A DNA stretch of 34,794 nucleotides from Chara braunii (Eukaryota > Streptophyta > Charophyceae > Charales > Characeae): positions 997,864-1,032,657 of the forward strand of contig BFEA01000264.1 in the NCBI GenBank assembly GCA_003427395.1. The letters run 5' to 3'. Position 1 is the stretch's first letter. The number at the start of each line of letters is the position of its first letter. The notes under the pieces were generated by a model. The model searched no databases and was not told where the DNA came from. It saw only the letters and a list, made by a program, of their open reading frames with translations. This document shows, piece by piece, positions 1-9,785 of this stretch. The translations under genes and the position numbers were made by a program.

Positions 1-1019
1 GCGTCCATGTCTAAAGGTTTGGCAGGCAGCACCTACACGGACTTCAACAGCTCAACGCGCACATTCCCCGACGTGTTTCTCCCGACTGTGCACTGGGCTT
101 CTCAAGGGGCGAACCTCACCGCCTGAGCAAGAGGGTCGTTCTGGCCTTGCCCTTTGATAATAAGAATTCCACATGCGTGCCACCACACGTCACAGTAACT
201 GACTGGGATTCTCCCGTGGCGTACCGTTGCAGGCTAGGTAGGCCCTTGCGTAGAGCCGCTATCGCTCCCTCACGTGCGCACCCAGTGTGCTATATTTCCC
301 TCTGCTCCACGTGTACCGGTTGCTCGCGCGGCTCTACAGTCCCTGTCGGGTGTAAGGTAGACCACTCTTTGTCTATACATCTATACGCCTTCCTTTCCTG
401 CCAGCTCGTTACGCCTCACGTCACTGCCTGGGGAGTTCAGTCTTGGCCCTGGGTGCTAATCACCTGGGGAACTCCTACACACCGCTCACCTTCTCTCACT
501 ACTCGACCTCAGTCCATTCCAACCAACCCATAGCTTCCCCGTCTCCTCTTGTGCCTATGCATTATCACCTGGTACAACCCGGCTTGGCAGTGTACTACGG
601 GATATTCCTCGTATAACGCAGGGACTCCTTCCCATCTTACTACCCAACGGTCTGGTACCCAAAACAGCCTCGCCTCCCGCATGGTTTCTCAAAAACGAAC
701 AGGAGAGAAAGTGAAAGAAAGAAAAGAAAGAAAAGACATACGAAAAGAACAAACCACTCAACTTCCACATCGTTGAGGTCCTAATTACCGGGACTAGCCC
801 GCTAACTCTTGCCATCAGGCCTGCCTGTTCACCCTACATCTCACTAATGCACACCCGGGTTAATGGGTTACTAAGGCCGTACTAATGTACACCCGTACTT
901 CCCATCACCCTATTATACATCCGAGTTTAACGGGTTATTAACCTCCTACTACTGTACACTCGTACTTCCCACCACCCTATTGTACACCCATTCGGCCCCC
1001 TAGCCTTTAGTATGTATCA
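1..1019. other. Unassigned region with a degenerate tandem repeat
   Basis: No credible gene is visible. Short open frames lack codon coherence and known motifs. At about 843-989 there are two to three degenerate copies of a roughly 67-bp unit: GTACTTCCCATCACCCTATT at 895 recurs with one change at 962, each preceded by ACT(A/C)CTGTACAC-like sequence. This stretch is downstream of the minus-strand reverse transcriptase relic and could be its 3' region, but nothing in the sequence proves that. Confidence 0.4.
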
Positions 1020-1975
1020 TTAGTCTGCATACAGTCGTGTAACCAGTTGCCCAGTCAGCATCTCCATCGCTGCCCTGATCGAACCGGTGGCTCTAGCAAA
1101 CCTAGCCAGAGTGTCGAAGAAGAGCGTCGGGGGGTAGCCCCGGTGCTTGAGCTCCATATTGATGGACAATGTCGCAGGGACTGCTGTCGCCAGATTGCTT
1201 GCATGATGTTGGATTTTGTAGAGCGTTGCCGTCACTGTTCTCACTTTCAACTTCTTCTCTGAGTATGAGCTGTAGTCTTGGAAACATCTGAAAGGAAGAG
1301 GTTCCTCAAAATTTTAGTCTTCATTCTTGTGTCTGAGACGAATAAGGAATCTGATGGGCCCAGGTATCGATGAGACTCTAGTACCATGAAAATCCTAGGA
1401 ATTGGAAGCATCGTCAGTCCGAACCAACTTCAGTTGCTCCCCGTATGCTGTTGCAAACCTGCGGTGGACATCCATTGCTGCTGATACACTTTCCAAATCT
1501 TCCATGTCGCATGCAACTGCCAATGTGACATCGTCCACGAGCCTGACTCCATACACGAGCCGGTGGTCCGCACCTAGAGATGTGAGGAAATCACCCTCAT
1601 ACTTGACACATAGTATGTAGGCCAGCGTCGGGCTGGAGTTCTTCCCTATGGGGATCGCCACGCTCTGCTTCATGATAGTTGCCCAGTTGATGATGTAGGT
1701 ATTGTCCAACTCGAAGCTAACCATTTGTGTAATCTGGGAAAACTTCACTCACACATACCCAGGTCCTAAACTTCTGTGGCCAAGGACAATAACCCGTCCT
1801 CTCCTGCTAAGGCTTAGCTTATGGACGCCTCTCTTCTCCCACTGCTGCAGTAGTCATTCCACAGTCGAGCATACTGCGTGGTGGGGCAACGATGTAAACA
1901 TCTCCTTGATGTCATAGCTCGACATCAGGCCATACATCTCTCTCCAAACAGTTTCAGCTTCCGCCCTGCCTTTTA
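1020..1975 (-). pseudogene. Penelope-like reverse transcriptase relic
   Basis: One minus-strand frame carries an ordered set of reverse transcriptase motifs. Motif A reads SYDIKEMFTSLPH (about 1880-1920). A motif B block, QSVAIPIGKNSSPTLA (about 1625-1670), resembles the QxxGIPMGxxxSPxLA form of Penelope-like elements rather than the QGDPLSP form of LINEs. Motif C is RLVDDVTLA with the Asp pair at 1530-1538. A thumb-like segment with SYSEKKLKVRT and later GYPP follows to 1020. The whole stretch stays in one frame but is cut by stops near 1854, 1749, 1395 and 1310, so it is dead. No GIY-YIG endonuclease is recognisable downstream. Assignment to the Penelope-like class comes from motif form only; a different non-LTR RT group is possible. 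The 5' side abuts the foldback element at 1981. Confidence 0.65.
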
Positions 1976-1980
1976 GAAAA

Positions 1981-2337
1981 AACAACCATTTCATCAAAAC
2001 AGAAATATTATACTTTTTGAACGAAATTAAAATTGAGTTTTTGGGCCGAAATTTGGTCCAAATTTTTGGCTCCTGGGGGTTCGACATTCCTAGAATGTTG
2101 GACCCCCTAGATGTATGTGGTCGCAGCTCGGGACAAGATACATCGACATTCCTAGAATGTTGGACCCCCTAGATGTATGTGGTCGCAGCTCGGGACAAGA
2201 TACATCTATAGGGTCCGACGTTCTAGGAACGTCGGACCCCCAGGAGCCAAAATTTTGGACCGTATTTCGGCCCAAAAACTCAATTTTAATTTCGTCCAAA
2301 AAATATAGTATGTCCGTTTTGACGAAATGGCTGTTAA
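1981..2337. mobile_element. Foldback (long-TIR) non-autonomous element
   Basis: The two ends are inverted repeats of about 120 bp. The left arm starts AACAACCATTTCATCAAAAC and the right arm, read on the minus strand, starts AACAGCCATTTCGTCAAAAC. Homology runs through AATTGAGTTTTTGGGCCGAA to GGCTCCTGGGGGT. The centre holds a 62-bp tandem duplication (copies starting near 2082 and 2144) and a hairpin at 2211-2239 with 13-bp perfect arms and a TAG loop. No coding capacity is seen. A related half copy lies at 33178-33316. Target-site duplication is not clear because both flanks are A-rich. Confidence 0.7.
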
Positions 2338-2436
2338 GAAGAAAAAAAAAAAAAAAAAAAAAGTAGAAGAGAAACATGTCAAGAAAAAGAAGAAGAAGAA
2401 GAAGGGTCAGGCCTGGACCTTTTTTTTTTTTTTTTT

Positions 2437-2589
2437 TTAACAATCAGTCAACCAATCAATCAATCTATCAAATCAATCACTTAACCAATCAATCAATCTT
2501 AGGACTGAAAAAACTCTATTTCTTTCAGTTCTAATATTGATTGATTGCTTAAATGACTGATTTGATTGATTAATTAACTGATTGATTAA
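2437..2589. repeat. CAATC/GATTG foldback
   Basis: The left half is a degenerate run of CAATC repeats that ends in ACTGAAA. The right half is its imperfect reverse complement, beginning TTTCAGTTCTAATATTGATT. Arms are about 70 bp with a loop of about 12 bp. It is preceded by a T tract. Similar CAATC runs recur at 14570-15090 and near 34605. Confidence 0.6.
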
Positions 2590-2639
2590 AAGAAAAATTG
2601 CATGCACCCCGACCCCAACCATTATTTACGAGGTTATAA

Positions 2640-2927
2640 AAGTGTGTTGTCGTGACAAGTGAGCAAACTCAACAATGTCACAGTCAAATACTTAGGCAAG
2701 CAAAGAAAGTCATCGATCATTGTGTTAAAAAAAAAAAAAAAAAAAATACTAAACTTGAAGGCGGGGGGTTACCGTTGGGAAAGGGACAGGGAGGGTCGAG
2801 CAAAGCTCGAACACTATCGGGAAGGGTCGTATACGGTCGGGCAAGGATCAATCCAGTAATCCAGTAATTGATGCTTTACAAGTTTAAATATTATATTCAT
2901 TGGAATATTTGAGATTCAACACAATAT
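2640..2927. other. Unassigned stretch with A tract
   Basis: This stretch holds an A20 tract near 2727 followed by GC-richer sequence with GGTCGAGCAAAGCTCGAAC, which contains a short palindrome. No gene or known element is recognised. Confidence 0.3.
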
Positions 2928-3003
2928 ATATATATCGTCAAATAGAACTGCCCGGTAAACCGTAGGCAGAGAGGGAGAAGAGGACAACAAACGAGGGGCT
3001 GTG
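2928..3003 (-). repeat. Hammerhead-associated repeat, copy 1 (3' part)
   Basis: On the minus strand this follows the hammerhead and includes CTCTGCCTACGGTTTACCGG and ends in GACGATATATATATA. It is homologous to 23014-23132 on the plus strand, where part of it is tandemly duplicated. Beyond about 2928 the two copies diverge, so this probably marks the end of the shared repeat. Confidence 0.65.
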
Positions 3004-3063
3004 ACAAACTGTTTCGTCGGAGTTTCACCGACTCATCAGAAGGCTGAACCCTCAACAGTCTGT
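3004..3063 (-). ncRNA. Hammerhead ribozyme (type III topology)
   Basis: All conserved hammerhead elements are present on the minus strand. Stem III is ACAGACUG (3063-3056) paired with CAGUUUGU (3011-3004), 8 bp with one G-U. The cleavage triplet is GUU (3056-3054), so predicted cleavage is between 3054 and 3053. Stem I is GAGG (3053-3050) with CCUU (3043-3040), closing the loop GUUCAG. The core CUGAUGA is at 3039-3033. Stem II is GUCGG/CCGAC (3032-3028 with 3020-3016) with a 7-nt loop. GAAA is at 3015-3012. The open stem is stem III, as in plant retrozymes. Hammerheads are known from retrozymes and Penelope-like elements. No second ribozyme copy, PBS or long terminal repeat is visible nearby, so the host element is undefined. 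Confidence 0.88.
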
Positions 3064-3139
3064 AGAATCCCCTCACTGATTACACTGTAAGTGATAATCC
3101 ACCTTAAACAAAATCAAAGTAGACTATCACTCACCCACA

Positions 3140-5504
3140 CCAGATGGAAAACTCTACATATGTTTTTTTTTTATAAATGTTTTACCTATTGTTCTGGGAC
3201 CTGTTAAGTTTTCTTTATTTTTTTTTTCAAAAAAAAAACATGACGAACTTGACACCTATCATTGAATGAATCGACTCGAAATAATTCAAAATAATTTTAT
3301 TTTGGTCATCTGATTACATATGGCTTTCGAACTTGGACATGTATTTCAGTAGTTCGTGGGTATACCAACCGAGTAAGGTTCGTTGGTTTTTCTTTCTTTT
3401 GTTCTTATGTTCTCGCAGAAATTAATTTTGAAAGCTTAATAATGACATGGCTCAATAATACACCAAGTTTTCAAGTAATGCTTAAAACGGATACCTAGTT
3501 TACAATTTTCACCTTTTTTTTTTTTATCCTAAAAAAAACTGTTTTTTTTTTTTCAAATTTTACCAACCCAAACAATTTGTGTACCCTTAAAATATCCCAA
3601 AAAACTATTTTTTTATAAAAAACATTTCAGCTTTTTTACTGCGTTCTGTTTGTACAAAATGTTTAGTTTTCACGAAAAATGTGTTGGATATGATTTCCAA
3701 GGGTAAAGGGTACTGGCGTGGGAGGTGGTGGAAGAGAGGGTAAGGAAGTGTCATTGCGACTGTTACAAGTTGCAAGTTGATAAGAGCAAACCCGAAGTTT
3801 ATTCTTACTTGCAGAGCAGCTCTAAAAAGCTACCTTGAAAACTACCAAAAGGGAATAATTTGATTTCCAAGGAGTTCAGTGTGCGACGGGGTGGGGTGAG
3901 GTGGGGTGCGGAGGCGGAGGGTCAGTAGGTGACATAGACCTGGTTATAAGTTGCAAGTTGATGGGTCGAATCCTCCAACCCGCAATTTATAGTATCACGT
4001 TTTCTAGCATCGTATTGATCTCGTAACACTGCCTTTTTGTGTTGCATAAAACTTTAAAAACAACACTTACAAATGAATATATCAATTTATTCTCATTTAT
4101 GTCACTCCTCCGTTCACATTGCCAACATGAATTTCGGCTTCAATACAAAAAATGAACAAACAAAAGGTTCACTTTTGCCGAAATGTGTATTTACAACTTA
4201 CAACTAATAGGCGAGAGTTTCTCATTTTAAATATAAGGTTCGATAATATTTATAACAATGATATTTGTGTCGAAGAGAATGGAGACTTCCGCTAAGCATA
4301 CATCAATCATTTTGTACGTGGTGTATTTAAGGAGAGATATAAGATAACAATCTCAAAGAAAATGCATGTCCACATATTTTAATAATGATAAATAAGAAAA
4401 AACAATAGATAAAATATGCCTCATAGTGGCAATATAAAAAATAAACTACTTGCTCGTATCGAAAAGTTAATCACAAATAGTTCGGATTGAATTGAATTAA
4501 GCATCTCTATGACTTTTTATTCTCAACCTACAAAGGAAGGAGTCACCCCTACCCCAGTCAACATGGTTAAGGTGTCTGTTAAATCCCAGACTTCTGGGAC
4601 AAATCGCATTAAGTTAGAGGGTTAGGGAGCTTATGGGACAAATCATAAAAACTTGCGAACTGGTTGTAATGCTCATGGATGGATAAGGTAGTCTTATAAG
4701 AGTTCCAAGAGATTGATTGTATTTGAGACTCGCAACAAAAGTTACGAGATCCTCACAAAATGCAAGAAAAAGCGATCCAAAACCTTCATACAAATATATC
4801 CTCATTTCTTAATCTTATCATACGAATTGATTTTGTGGTTCTCAGGGTGGCGGTGTATGTCTACACTTGTTTGTGTTCGATCATTCCCAAGGAATCATTC
4901 TAATGAGGAATGTATTGAGGTCACTTTTATTTTTTAACTTGGACTGTGATTTCTATCCATATTAATGAAAGAGACTTGCCAATTGTCCAAATGTAATTGA
5001 GCACATACAACAAAAATCAAAGGTAATGCTAATAATACATTGTAAGTATGAACATCCAGCAGCAACACAATGCACAACGTATGAACACATCCTACCTCTA
5101 TGGGGACATTCATAAATATTCCAATTACATGAATTCAACTAGTGTTAATTGTTATACAATGATCATCTAGTGGAATCGGTAGGGCCAATATCGTCTGTCA
5201 CACCTTCATAATCAATTTTATTGAAAAAATACTTTAGATCCAATATCAGTTACATAATAGTATGAAAATCTCTAGATATGAGAATTGAACTCAACACACT
5301 TTTGTACGAACAGACAAACTTTGATAAAGTAGTCCTTAGCACTATGAGCGATATCCGCAATCCTTTATCCTCGGATTTATCCTTGGAGGCTGTTTGGATG
5401 AGGAGGTATTAAGAAGAAGGGATTGTGCAGTTGGCGATGTTGAGTATAGCCTTATTATCAGACACTTCTTTTGCTTTTCTTTTCGAAAACGTCGTGCATG
5501 TATT
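3140..5504. other. AT-rich region without a recognised gene
   Basis: The stretch is AT-rich, with many A and T tracts and no long open frame with coding character. Near 3688 and 3860, TGATTTCCAAGG is followed in both places by a G-rich segment and then by ACAAGTTGCAAGTTGAT or ATAAGTTGCAAGTTGAT (about 3764 and 3948), so this is a diverged direct repeat of about 170-180 bp. Nothing else is recognised. Confidence 0.4.
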
Positions 5505-5512
5505 GATATGTA

Positions 5513-6223
5513 CACGGACCAGCCCGTACGTACAGAGGTCCCCGACCAACCTCCGTACGTACGGGCATTCGAGGCCCGTTCCGAGTCTTACGTACGTGCG
5601 TTCGACCCTTGCCAAAACAATATTTCAGGTATGAAAATAAATTTGTTTTTCTGTTTTTTTTTTTTATCTTTCCTATGATGTGATGGACCTGCCTATAATG
5701 TTTGGTGACATTATGATGAGCCGAACAAAAAAATAAAAATCGCCAACAATGGCAGCGTCAAAACGTGCTCGCCCACTCACTCTTTTGTTTTTTTTTTCAC
5801 CTTTTTCTTTTTCTTTTCCTTTATTGTGGGGCCTAAATCATTTTATTACGTTTTGATAATTTTTAAATACGTTTCCTATTATATCAAGAACACATCCGTA
5901 AGTTTTCAGTACATTTAAATGTGCCAAAATGAAATGAAAAATCGCAAAAGATGGCGATGTCAAAAACGTGCGCTCGCTTACTAGTTTTAATTCTTTTTTT
6001 ATTTTTTCTTATTTTTCTTATTAGTTCATTTTTTGTATTTTATTTTTCTTTCAAATTTGGATAAGAATTTGGATGTAATGCTCGGGCAAATCTTGTTTAT
6101 GCTATTTTTCTTCATAACATTTTTTTTTTTTTTTTTCCGTGTTCCACCCGAATGGTCGAACGCATCCCCGAGAAGTCACGTACGTTCGGGTGTTCAGCTC
6201 GTTCCTAACACCTGTTACCCTTA
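5513..6223 (+). mobile_element. hAT-like non-autonomous element, family I copy A
   Basis: This 711-bp element is flanked by the near-identical 8-mers GATATGTA (5505-5512) and GATATGTT (6224-6231). Its ends are degenerate versions of the family terminus CAGGGTNACC: CACGGACC at the left and, read inward from the right, TAAGGGTAAC. A subterminal hairpin occupies 5522-5566 (GCCCGTACGTAC arm). The interior has two copies about 200 bp apart of a motif like ATGGCGATGTCAAAAACGTG (near 5749 and 5950). Shared with 9786-10529 and 11823-12567 in the same orientation. It encodes nothing, so mobility would depend on a transposase from elsewhere. Confidence 0.75.
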
Positions 6224-6231
6224 GATATGTT

Positions 6232-7600
6232 AATTACTTTGGTTATTCAAGTACTTGTTCAAACAATAGTTCATTCACAATCTTAGAGATGGCGATCAAA
6301 TATCCTACATGAACAAGAGCACAATATGAAGCTTTCTTAAATACTGATACAACATTCTTTAAAACCGGTTTAAAGTTTTTATTATGTGAAACCTAGTTGA
6401 CTGTATTTTTTGTATCCGCTTCTTTTGTAGTTCCATCAAACCAAGCTAAGGCTAATAATTGCTCGGGGTGGATTTGAATGGTGACAAAGGTGCCCTCTTC
6501 CCACTTTGCAATAGAGGGCAGAAACATAGTGTTTCATTCTTCATCCAACAAAGTCTCCACCCTTCTTTGATTAACGTTAGTTAGTGCCGCAACAAGGGGA
6601 GTTTGTCGGACGTCTTTTAAGTAAGGATATTTGCACGCAAAGTGTTTGAGTTGTCTGCGACTAAAGCGAAGCGAGAATCTAGAGATGCGGCTGATTTAGC
6701 AACTCCAAGAAACAGGGTAGGTGAAGTCAAGCGAAGGGCAGCAGGGGCTGATGCACCCGCATGAAGTTCACAAGCAACATTCGAGCGTAAGCTATGCAAA
6801 ACAATTCCTAAGCCGTTCATGTGTTCATTTTGCACATGCAAGTCAGGATTATAAAGCTTCACTGACTCGATTACAAGATAATAGATCGTTCAAGCCAGCT
6901 CAAATAAAGACAAATTTCGCCTATGTGTTCGCTGGAAAATCGAGATTATAGCACGATAGTTCCCCGATGTTTGTCGAACGATCTTTGTTGTAGTAAGATT
7001 AACTTCGTAGCTGTCGCCATCTATATCTTGTACCGTTCGCCGTTTGAAATCTAAAACGCGTCGGGTAACGCAGTAGCTAAGCGAGGGAGGCCCGCCGTTG
7101 ATAAATTAAATCGACCGCTCGCCTTATGTTTTCAACCTCCCACACCACCCGCGACTGATATATGAAAAAGATACTGGTGGTTTAGTACTATTAATAGTTT
7201 TTTTAAATACTTTCCTACCTTGCTTTACTTCCTCGTCCACTTTGGAACTGTAATCATCCTCATAATATAAATAATTACCTGTCTTTTGTCGCTCAATCTT
7301 GATGGTTTCGCTCATGATCATGAGGAACTTCCTTCCTCGAGGTCCACTTCAACGATTGGTTTTTGAGATAGTCTAAATAGATATAAAGCCGACAACTTAT
7401 TTCTTCTTGATATTTGTAAATTTATGTGAAACAACCTCAATTTGTTGGTTGCACTGTTAGAGCATATAATAAGCGGTGTTTACACTAATATGATCGGATC
7501 ATTCCATATAATTCTTGCTGAATATATCCCTATCAACATCAACATAAAAAATTCCCAAAATTAAATAATCATTCTATAGTAATTTTTTTTTTCTTAATGA
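6232..7600. other. Unassigned region with short possible coding remnants
   Basis: No gene is recognised. A plus-strand stretch near 6645-6765 reads as a lysine/arginine-rich peptide ending in a stop (GEVKRRAAGADAPA is its tail). A minus-strand frame at 7124-7321 encodes about 65 residues with EDDYSSKVDEEVKQGRKVFK. Neither matches a family I know. They may be fragments of old genes or of repeats, or chance frames. Confidence 0.3.
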
Positions 7601-8129
7601 CACACCCCCACCAGTGTTAGTGGTGCTAATAAGAGCAGGCACCACTAGCACCTGGGGAGAGGCTCGGTCTATTGGTGGGGAGCGTCACATGCTGGAAAGC
7701 GGGTCCAGCGTCCCTTATACAGACTTTGAGTGTCTCCCCCAGCCGCGGTCATGTGGACCCTCTGGAGAAAACGTTGTATGCACCTGGGCAGTGCTCACAC
7801 CTTGTGACAGTCAAGGGGGACAGCAGCGGTCAACCGATGAGCGTTCTCCTCAATCTTGTGACAGTGTTTTAGTATAGTTCTCAGTTGCGGTCCCGATTTC
7901 CAGCCGCCCGCTTCCATGTCCCATATGTCTTTTATTCGGATTATGCCTTTTTTTACCCAACTGTTCCACGGGGTGTCTGAGCTACGATACACCCTGCTAT
8001 GCCGGTCTGTTATTCTCCTGTTCCCGAAAAAAGGCTTGCGCATCACTTCCTCCCACCTGGTTGGTGGAGGTTGGTCAGGCAACGGAAGTCGGCGCCAGAC
8101 CTTAATGACCATAATGAAGTTACCATAAA

Positions 8130-8295
8130 TTTTTGGAATTGGCCAGCTTTCAAAACAAAAATTGAATTGGAAATAATCGCTGGAGTAAAAGGATTCGAAC
8201 CTTTGCATGTCCATATAAAAAACCGATGCCTTTCCACTTGGCTATACTCCAATGAGATAACGAGACCAACCAACGGCCTCAATGTCTTAGCTTAG
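8130..8295. other. Probable mitochondrial DNA insertion (NUMT) inside LINE
   Basis: LINE-like reading stops at about 8295 and resumes near 8130 on the minus strand. Between them is AT-rich sequence with a nearly complete tRNA gene of plant mitochondrial trnQ type. The interval therefore looks like an organelle fragment captured into the LINE. The edges are approximate, because neither junction shows a clear duplication. The non-tRNA part could not be assigned from memory. Confidence 0.5.
8180..8251 (-). tRNA. tRNA-Gln-like (mitochondrial type) with altered anticodon arm; probable pseudogene
   Basis: The 72-nt cloverleaf has a perfect 7-bp acceptor stem (TGGAGTA/TACTCCA), a 3-bp D stem (GCC/GGC), a perfect 5-bp T stem (AAAGG/CCTTT) with loop TTCGAAT, and discriminator G. 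The body matches what I recall of plant mitochondrial trnQ(UUG). The anticodon loop reads TTTTTAT, which places UUU (Lys) at positions 34-36, and the anticodon stem has a G-G mismatch. Changes are clustered in this arm while the other arms are intact. The box B sequence GGTTCGAATCC is perfect. Most likely a decaying nuclear copy. Confidence 0.6.
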
Positions 8296-9785
8296 AATTG
8301 TGTTTTTGTTTTTCAACTATTTGACTAGGGTCCAGAAGTCATCTCTGACCAAGTCCAAACGGGCTGCATCATGGGGTGAGTCTCGCTGTACCCGGGGATG
8401 CCTTGGCACAGTCCAAAAGCGGTCTTCTAGACAGGTCAGAGGGCAGTCCTTGCGGTGGCTATGGGGCAAGTCTGGCTATCTGTTCCAACGCCAGGTCGTA
8501 CCATGGGAGGTGCTCAGAAAATAACAATCTCTTGACCCATTGGATTGTTAATGCTGCAATCTAGGTGTCCGGGTTCAGGATCCCCAGACCCCCTTTGATC
8601 TTGGGTTGAATCACCGAAGACCAGGCTACTCTGCTAATGACATTCAAGAGCTCACCATCACCTCTCCCTTGAAGGGCCACCAATTGTCTTTTAAGCGATT
8701 GAGCGGCCTCTTTGCTGAGGGTCGAAATTGCTGATTTGTACCATAAGGCCGCGAGTACTACATTGTTGATCGCGAGTGCTCTGCCGATAAGGGAGGTGTG
8801 TCGGTCTTTCCTGTTGGTTAACTTTTCCAGAGCAGGCTTTAAAATCCATTCGTCATTTGATGCTGGTTTATCTACTGCGGTCAACCTGATTCCAAGCACT
8901 CTAACCGGGGTCATATCCGGGAGCCATTTAACCTGCGGTAGCTCCGGTGGATGCACTCCTTGGTGGTAGATCCACCACCCCAAGGTCTTGTTTCCCCAGT
9001 TGACCGTCATGTCTGAGACTGCTGTAAATCGGTCAAACAGTTGCCTAATCTCTTTCATATTTGCTGCAGTGGCATCCATCATAAGAGACAGGACATCGAG
9101 CAAACAACGATCGCGTCTTTCGGGATAGCGAAGATCTGCAGTTTCCTCAGCTCTCTGTTGGCACGGAGGTTTGTTGTCAGTGCTTCCATCACGATGATGA
9201 AGAGGAAAGGTGTCAGTGGATCCCCTTGGCCAACCGATCGTTGCAGTGGAAACGCCTGCGCTATCCTACCGTTGACTTCGACACGTGGTTTCGTTGTGAT
9301 GTAGTATTCCGGTCCATCATCGAAATGCTGGTCCATATTCATTTTTCCATACATTTGTCTAGAAAGTCAGTCCACGTGGTCATATGCTTTTTCAAAGTCA
9401 ATGAAGACAACGACCGCATTCTGTTTATCTTGCCTTGTTAGTTTGAGAAGTTCATTCACCAGAAGGATATTGTCCTGAATCCTGCACCATTTGACAAAGC
9501 CGGTCTGTGTTGGGTGAATGATGTCTCCACGATCGGCATTAGACGGTTTGCCAGAGCTTTTGCCAGCATTCTATAATAAAATTAAATTCTAAATTTCAAA
9601 TTCTCATTCCATCTTAAAAAATGTCATTACAATTTTAAAATTTTCCGTCTTACTTGAAAACTTTTCTTCCAAGAATGTGGTATCCCTTCTTATTTGAACT
9701 GCATGCTAGATATGGAATGAAAGTCTGGATGAGTTCGTGCAATATTTTAATTGGACACTCATTCTAAGTAAGGATTTCTTGTAAT

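Larger units (their letters stand above)
7795..9580 (-). pseudogene. LINE (L1-like) ORF2 relic, minus strand
   Basis: Reading on the minus strand from 9580 downwards, the order matches a plant LINE ORF2. LAKALANRL comes first (about 9575-9545), then motif A FIDFEKAYD (about 9410-9380) with a stop just after it at 9367, then GQGDPLTPFLFIIVMEA (about 9235-9190). A motif C remnant at 9105-9093 has lost two bases relative to an F/YADD box, which shifts the frame. Thumb sequence with VNWGNKTLGWW follows, then AALTIQWVKRLLF (about 8560), and a C-terminal segment with FFGNRRITD (about 8005-8034). Several frameshifts and stops show it is inactive. It encodes reverse transcriptase for target-primed retrotransposition. 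The probable mitochondrial insertion at 8130-8295 interrupts it. The endonuclease part is missing. Confidence 0.8.

Noticed and set aside
2301-2335. A third hammerhead suggested by GACGAAAT in the foldback element
   Set aside because: No CTGATGA core or stem II lies nearby.
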